A program made the translations under genes and the position numbers. This document shows, in pieces, positions 15,330-17,131 of a stretch of 17,131 nucleotides of DNA. Where the stretch lies: contig DAOTVD010000216.1 of NCBI GenBank assembly GCA_034437075.1, forward strand, positions 1 to 17,131, given 5' to 3'. Each line of letters starts with the position of its first letter. Within the stretch, counting starts at the first letter, position 1. The stretch comes from DAOTVD01 sp034437075 (GTDB lineage Bacteria; Chloroflexota; Anaerolineae; Aggregatilineales; J027). The notes beneath the pieces are model-generated. The model was given only the letters and a program-made list of their open reading frames with translations, did no database searches and was not told the DNA's origin.

Positions 15330-15889
15330 GCGATTTTTTCGCACGGGCCAAGGCCGCCGAGCAAGACCCCCATAACGCCGATTTTGCCGCGTTGCGCCAG
15401 GCGTATATGCATAGCGACGCTTACCGCCCTTTTAAGCATATCCGCCAAGAAAAGCTCATGCGCATCACCGATAGCGCGGCAGGGTTCGAGGATGTGCGCC
15501 AAGCGTGCCAAAATATCCTGGATGCTAATCCGCTTGATCTGGAAGCGCGCATGCTGCTGGGCGTGGCCTACGAGCAGCTGGGCGAGGCCCAACGCGCCGA
15601 GCAAGCCCATACTTTTGCCGAACGCTTGCTGGATGCCATCCTGGCCACTGGGGATGGCAAATCGCTAGAAACAGCCTTTGTGATCGCCGCCGAGGCCGAA
15701 GCCTGGACGATTATGCGCGTGTTTGGCATCCGCGCGCGGGAGGGCGAGCGCATCTTGCAAGATGATCGCGTTTACGAAGCATTCAAGGGCACGCTGGATG
15801 GCGAGGCCGTAACCATTTATTTCGATGTGACTGCCCCGGCCCAGGCGCTTGATGATACACTGGGGAATAACGCACCCTATGCACCTTAG
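15326..15889 (+). CDS. DUF4919-like protein
   Basis: The 187-residue product has no signal peptide or membrane segment. Residues ~55-105 resemble a TPR-like helical pair (DPLDLEARMLLGVAYEQLG type). The second half holds ILATGDGKSLETAFVI (105-120), a middle Trp/Ile-rich helix, and a final YFDV strand (165-168). The GDG...TAF...YFD(I/V) pattern is, from memory, that of DUF4919, a family of unknown function often reported in Bacteroidota; this match needs a profile search. Translation is coupled to the SDR by ATGA overlap, with GGAGG at 15309-15313. The PBP gene starts 6 bases after its stop, so it sits between metabolic and cell-wall genes. Confidence 0.8.
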   Translation: MSDFFARAKAAEQDPHNADFAALRQAYMHSDAYRPFKHIRQEKLMRITDSAAGFEDVRQACQNILDANPLDLEARMLLGVAYEQLGEAQRAEQAHTFAERLLDAILATGDGKSLETAFVIAAEAEAWTIMRVFGIRAREGERILQDDRVYEAFKGTLDGEAVTIYFDVTAPAQALDDTLGNNAPYAP

Positions 15890-15895
15890 GCGCTT

Positions 15896-17131
15896 ATGAA
15901 AAACCGTTTGGCTCAACTGTATCATGTCTTGTGGCAAGCGCGGCGGCGCTCACAGCGCGCGCTGCTGCTCGTGGGCCTAGCGTTGCTGAGCGTGGGCGGG
16001 GGGCTATATGCTTGGCTCTTGCACGACCTGCCCAACCCCGCCGACCTGGAAGATGGGCGCCTCTTGCCCAGCACGCGCATTTATGACCGCAACGGACGCT
16101 TGCTGTATGAAATCGTTGATCTTTACGAAGGCAGCCATACGACCATCGGCCTGGATGCATTGCCGCCCTGCGCGGTGCACGCCACGGTGGCCACGGAAGA
16201 CGCCAATTTTTACACCCATCCTGGCGTGGATGTCGTCGGCGTGGCGCGCGCGCTATGGCTCAACATCCGTGGCGGCGAAGTCCGCGCGGGGGGGAGCACC
16301 ATCACACAACAGGTCGCGCGGAATATGTTGCTAGAAGACGAGCGCACCGAGCGCAGCCTGCGCCGTAAACTCCGCGAGATGATCTTGGCGCTGGACCTGA
16401 CCCGGCGCTATACGCGCAACGAAATCTTAGAGCTTTATCTCAACCAGAGCTATTATGGCAATCTCTCTTACGGCATCGAAGCCGCCGCGCAGAATTATTT
16501 TGGCCATTCGGCGCGCGGGCTGAGCACCGCCCAATGTGCCCTGTTGGCGGGTTTACCCCAGGCCCCCGCTGCCTACAATCCGCTGACCGACCCAGACGCG
16601 GCCCGGGCGCGCCAGGCCACCGTGCTGAATCTGATGCACAATGCGGGGTACATCACCGAGGCCGAACGCGCGGTGGCGCTGGAAGAAGAATTACATTTCG
16701 CCTCGGCGGCGTTTTCCATCCAGGCGCCGCATTTTGTCGCGGCTGTGTGGACGCAACTCGAACGCGATTACGGCGCGGCCTTGCTCTCTGGCGGGCTAGA
16801 AGTCACCACCACGCTCGATCTGAACTGGCAAAACGCCGCGCAACGCATCACCCAGCAACACCTGAGCGCGCTGAATGATCCGCAAGATGGCAGCCCGCCC
16901 CATAATGCGCGCAATGCCGCCCTGGTGGCCATTGATCCTTATACCGGGCATATCCTGACCATGTTGGGTAGCCCAGATTATTTTGACGCGAGCATTGATG
17001 GCAATGTGAACGCAGCCTTGGCACCCCGCCAGCCCGGCTCCGCGCTCAAACCGTTTACATTCGCGGCGACCTTTGACCCCACCCTGGATAATCCCTGGAC
17101 GCCCGCCACAATGATTATGGACATCCGCACG
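15896..17131 (+). CDS. Class A penicillin-binding protein (3' end outside window)
   Basis: The first 412 codons of a bifunctional peptidoglycan synthase are present; the frame runs to the window end. After a basic cytoplasmic stretch, a membrane anchor spans ~22-41 (LLLVGLALLSVGGGLYAWLL). The glycosyltransferase (GT51) domain shows EDANFYTHPG with Glu101, GGSTITQQVARN (132-143), RRKLREMILALDL (156-168) with Glu161, and ELYLNQSYYGN (179-189). The transpeptidase domain begins with the catalytic SxxK in QPGSALKPF (Ser382, Lys385). SXN and KTG motifs would lie beyond the edge. ATG 15896 follows the DUF4919-like stop by 6 bases, with only a weak ribosome-binding site, so it is likely translated by coupling. 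Confidence 0.95.
   Translation, partial: MKNRLAQLYHVLWQARRRSQRALLLVGLALLSVGGGLYAWLLHDLPNPADLEDGRLLPSTRIYDRNGRLLYEIVDLYEGSHTTIGLDALPPCAVHATVATEDANFYTHPGVDVVGVARALWLNIRGGEVRAGGSTITQQVARNMLLEDERTERSLRRKLREMILALDLTRRYTRNEILELYLNQSYYGNLSYGIEAAAQNYFGHSARGLSTAQCALLAGLPQAPAAYNPLTDPDAARARQATVLNLMHNAGYITEAERAVALEEELHFASAAFSIQAPHFVAAVWTQLERDYGAALLSGGLEVTTTLDLNWQNAAQRITQQHLSALNDPQDGSPPHNARNAALVAIDPYTGHILTMLGSPDYFDASIDGNVNAALAPRQPGSALKPFTFAATFDPTLDNPWTPATMIMDIRT

Noticed and set aside
1..17131. CRISPR arrays, tRNA or rRNA genes, insertion sequences or attachment sites
   Set aside because: No regularly spaced repeats, cloverleaf-like stretches, rRNA signatures, transposase motifs or terminal inverted repeats were seen on either strand.

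Overview
The window reads as chromosomal DNA of a GC-rich bacterium (roughly 60% GC by eye), most probably a Chloroflexota of the Anaerolineae type. This is inferred from lineage-style inserts in the principal sigma factor and DnaG, from a secreted protein with two PPC-like repeats, from Pro/Thr-linked lipoproteins, and from the extracellular tail of a large membrane protein at the left edge. Nothing in the sequence names a species. There are no rRNA, tRNA, CRISPR, insertion-sequence or phage signs. Coding density is very high and no gene-free stretch exceeds about 130 bases.

Layout. Plus strand, 1-6689: the 3' end of a probable membrane/glycosyltransferase-type protein overlaps trmD (tRNA m1G37 methyltransferase) by ATGA. 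Next come cmk (cytidylate kinase), a 1058-residue helical protein whose first ~260 residues resemble the N and M domains of GTPase-associated proteins (GAP1-like, an inference), and a lipoprotein whose start overlaps it. A 9-bp hairpin closes this block. A PLP-dependent aminotransferase (6795-8090) follows and meets a minus-strand operon tail-to-tail on one shared CTAG that supplies both stop codons. Minus strand, 13642 down to 8087: MOSC-domain protein, secreted PPC-type protein, dnaG, rpoD and a small two-helix membrane protein. dnaG-rpoD is the core of the classical macromolecular-synthesis operon, here without rpsU; a good sigma-70-type promoter lies directly before dnaG. Plus strand, 13771-17131: a crotonase-family enoyl-CoA hydratase/isomerase, an SDR oxidoreductase, a DUF4919-like protein and a class A penicillin-binding protein cut by the window end, all tightly packed (gaps 2, -4 and 6 nt).

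Working together. Most of the window is housekeeping: tRNA modification, nucleotide metabolism, replication priming, transcription initiation and cell-wall synthesis. The crotonase and SDR would suit consecutive steps on an acyl-CoA. The least explained pieces are the 1058-residue protein with its overlapping lipoprotein, the DUF4919-like gene wedged between acyl-CoA enzymes and a cell-wall polymerase, and the inserts in the sigma factor and primase. No known defence or mobile system could be recognised with confidence.
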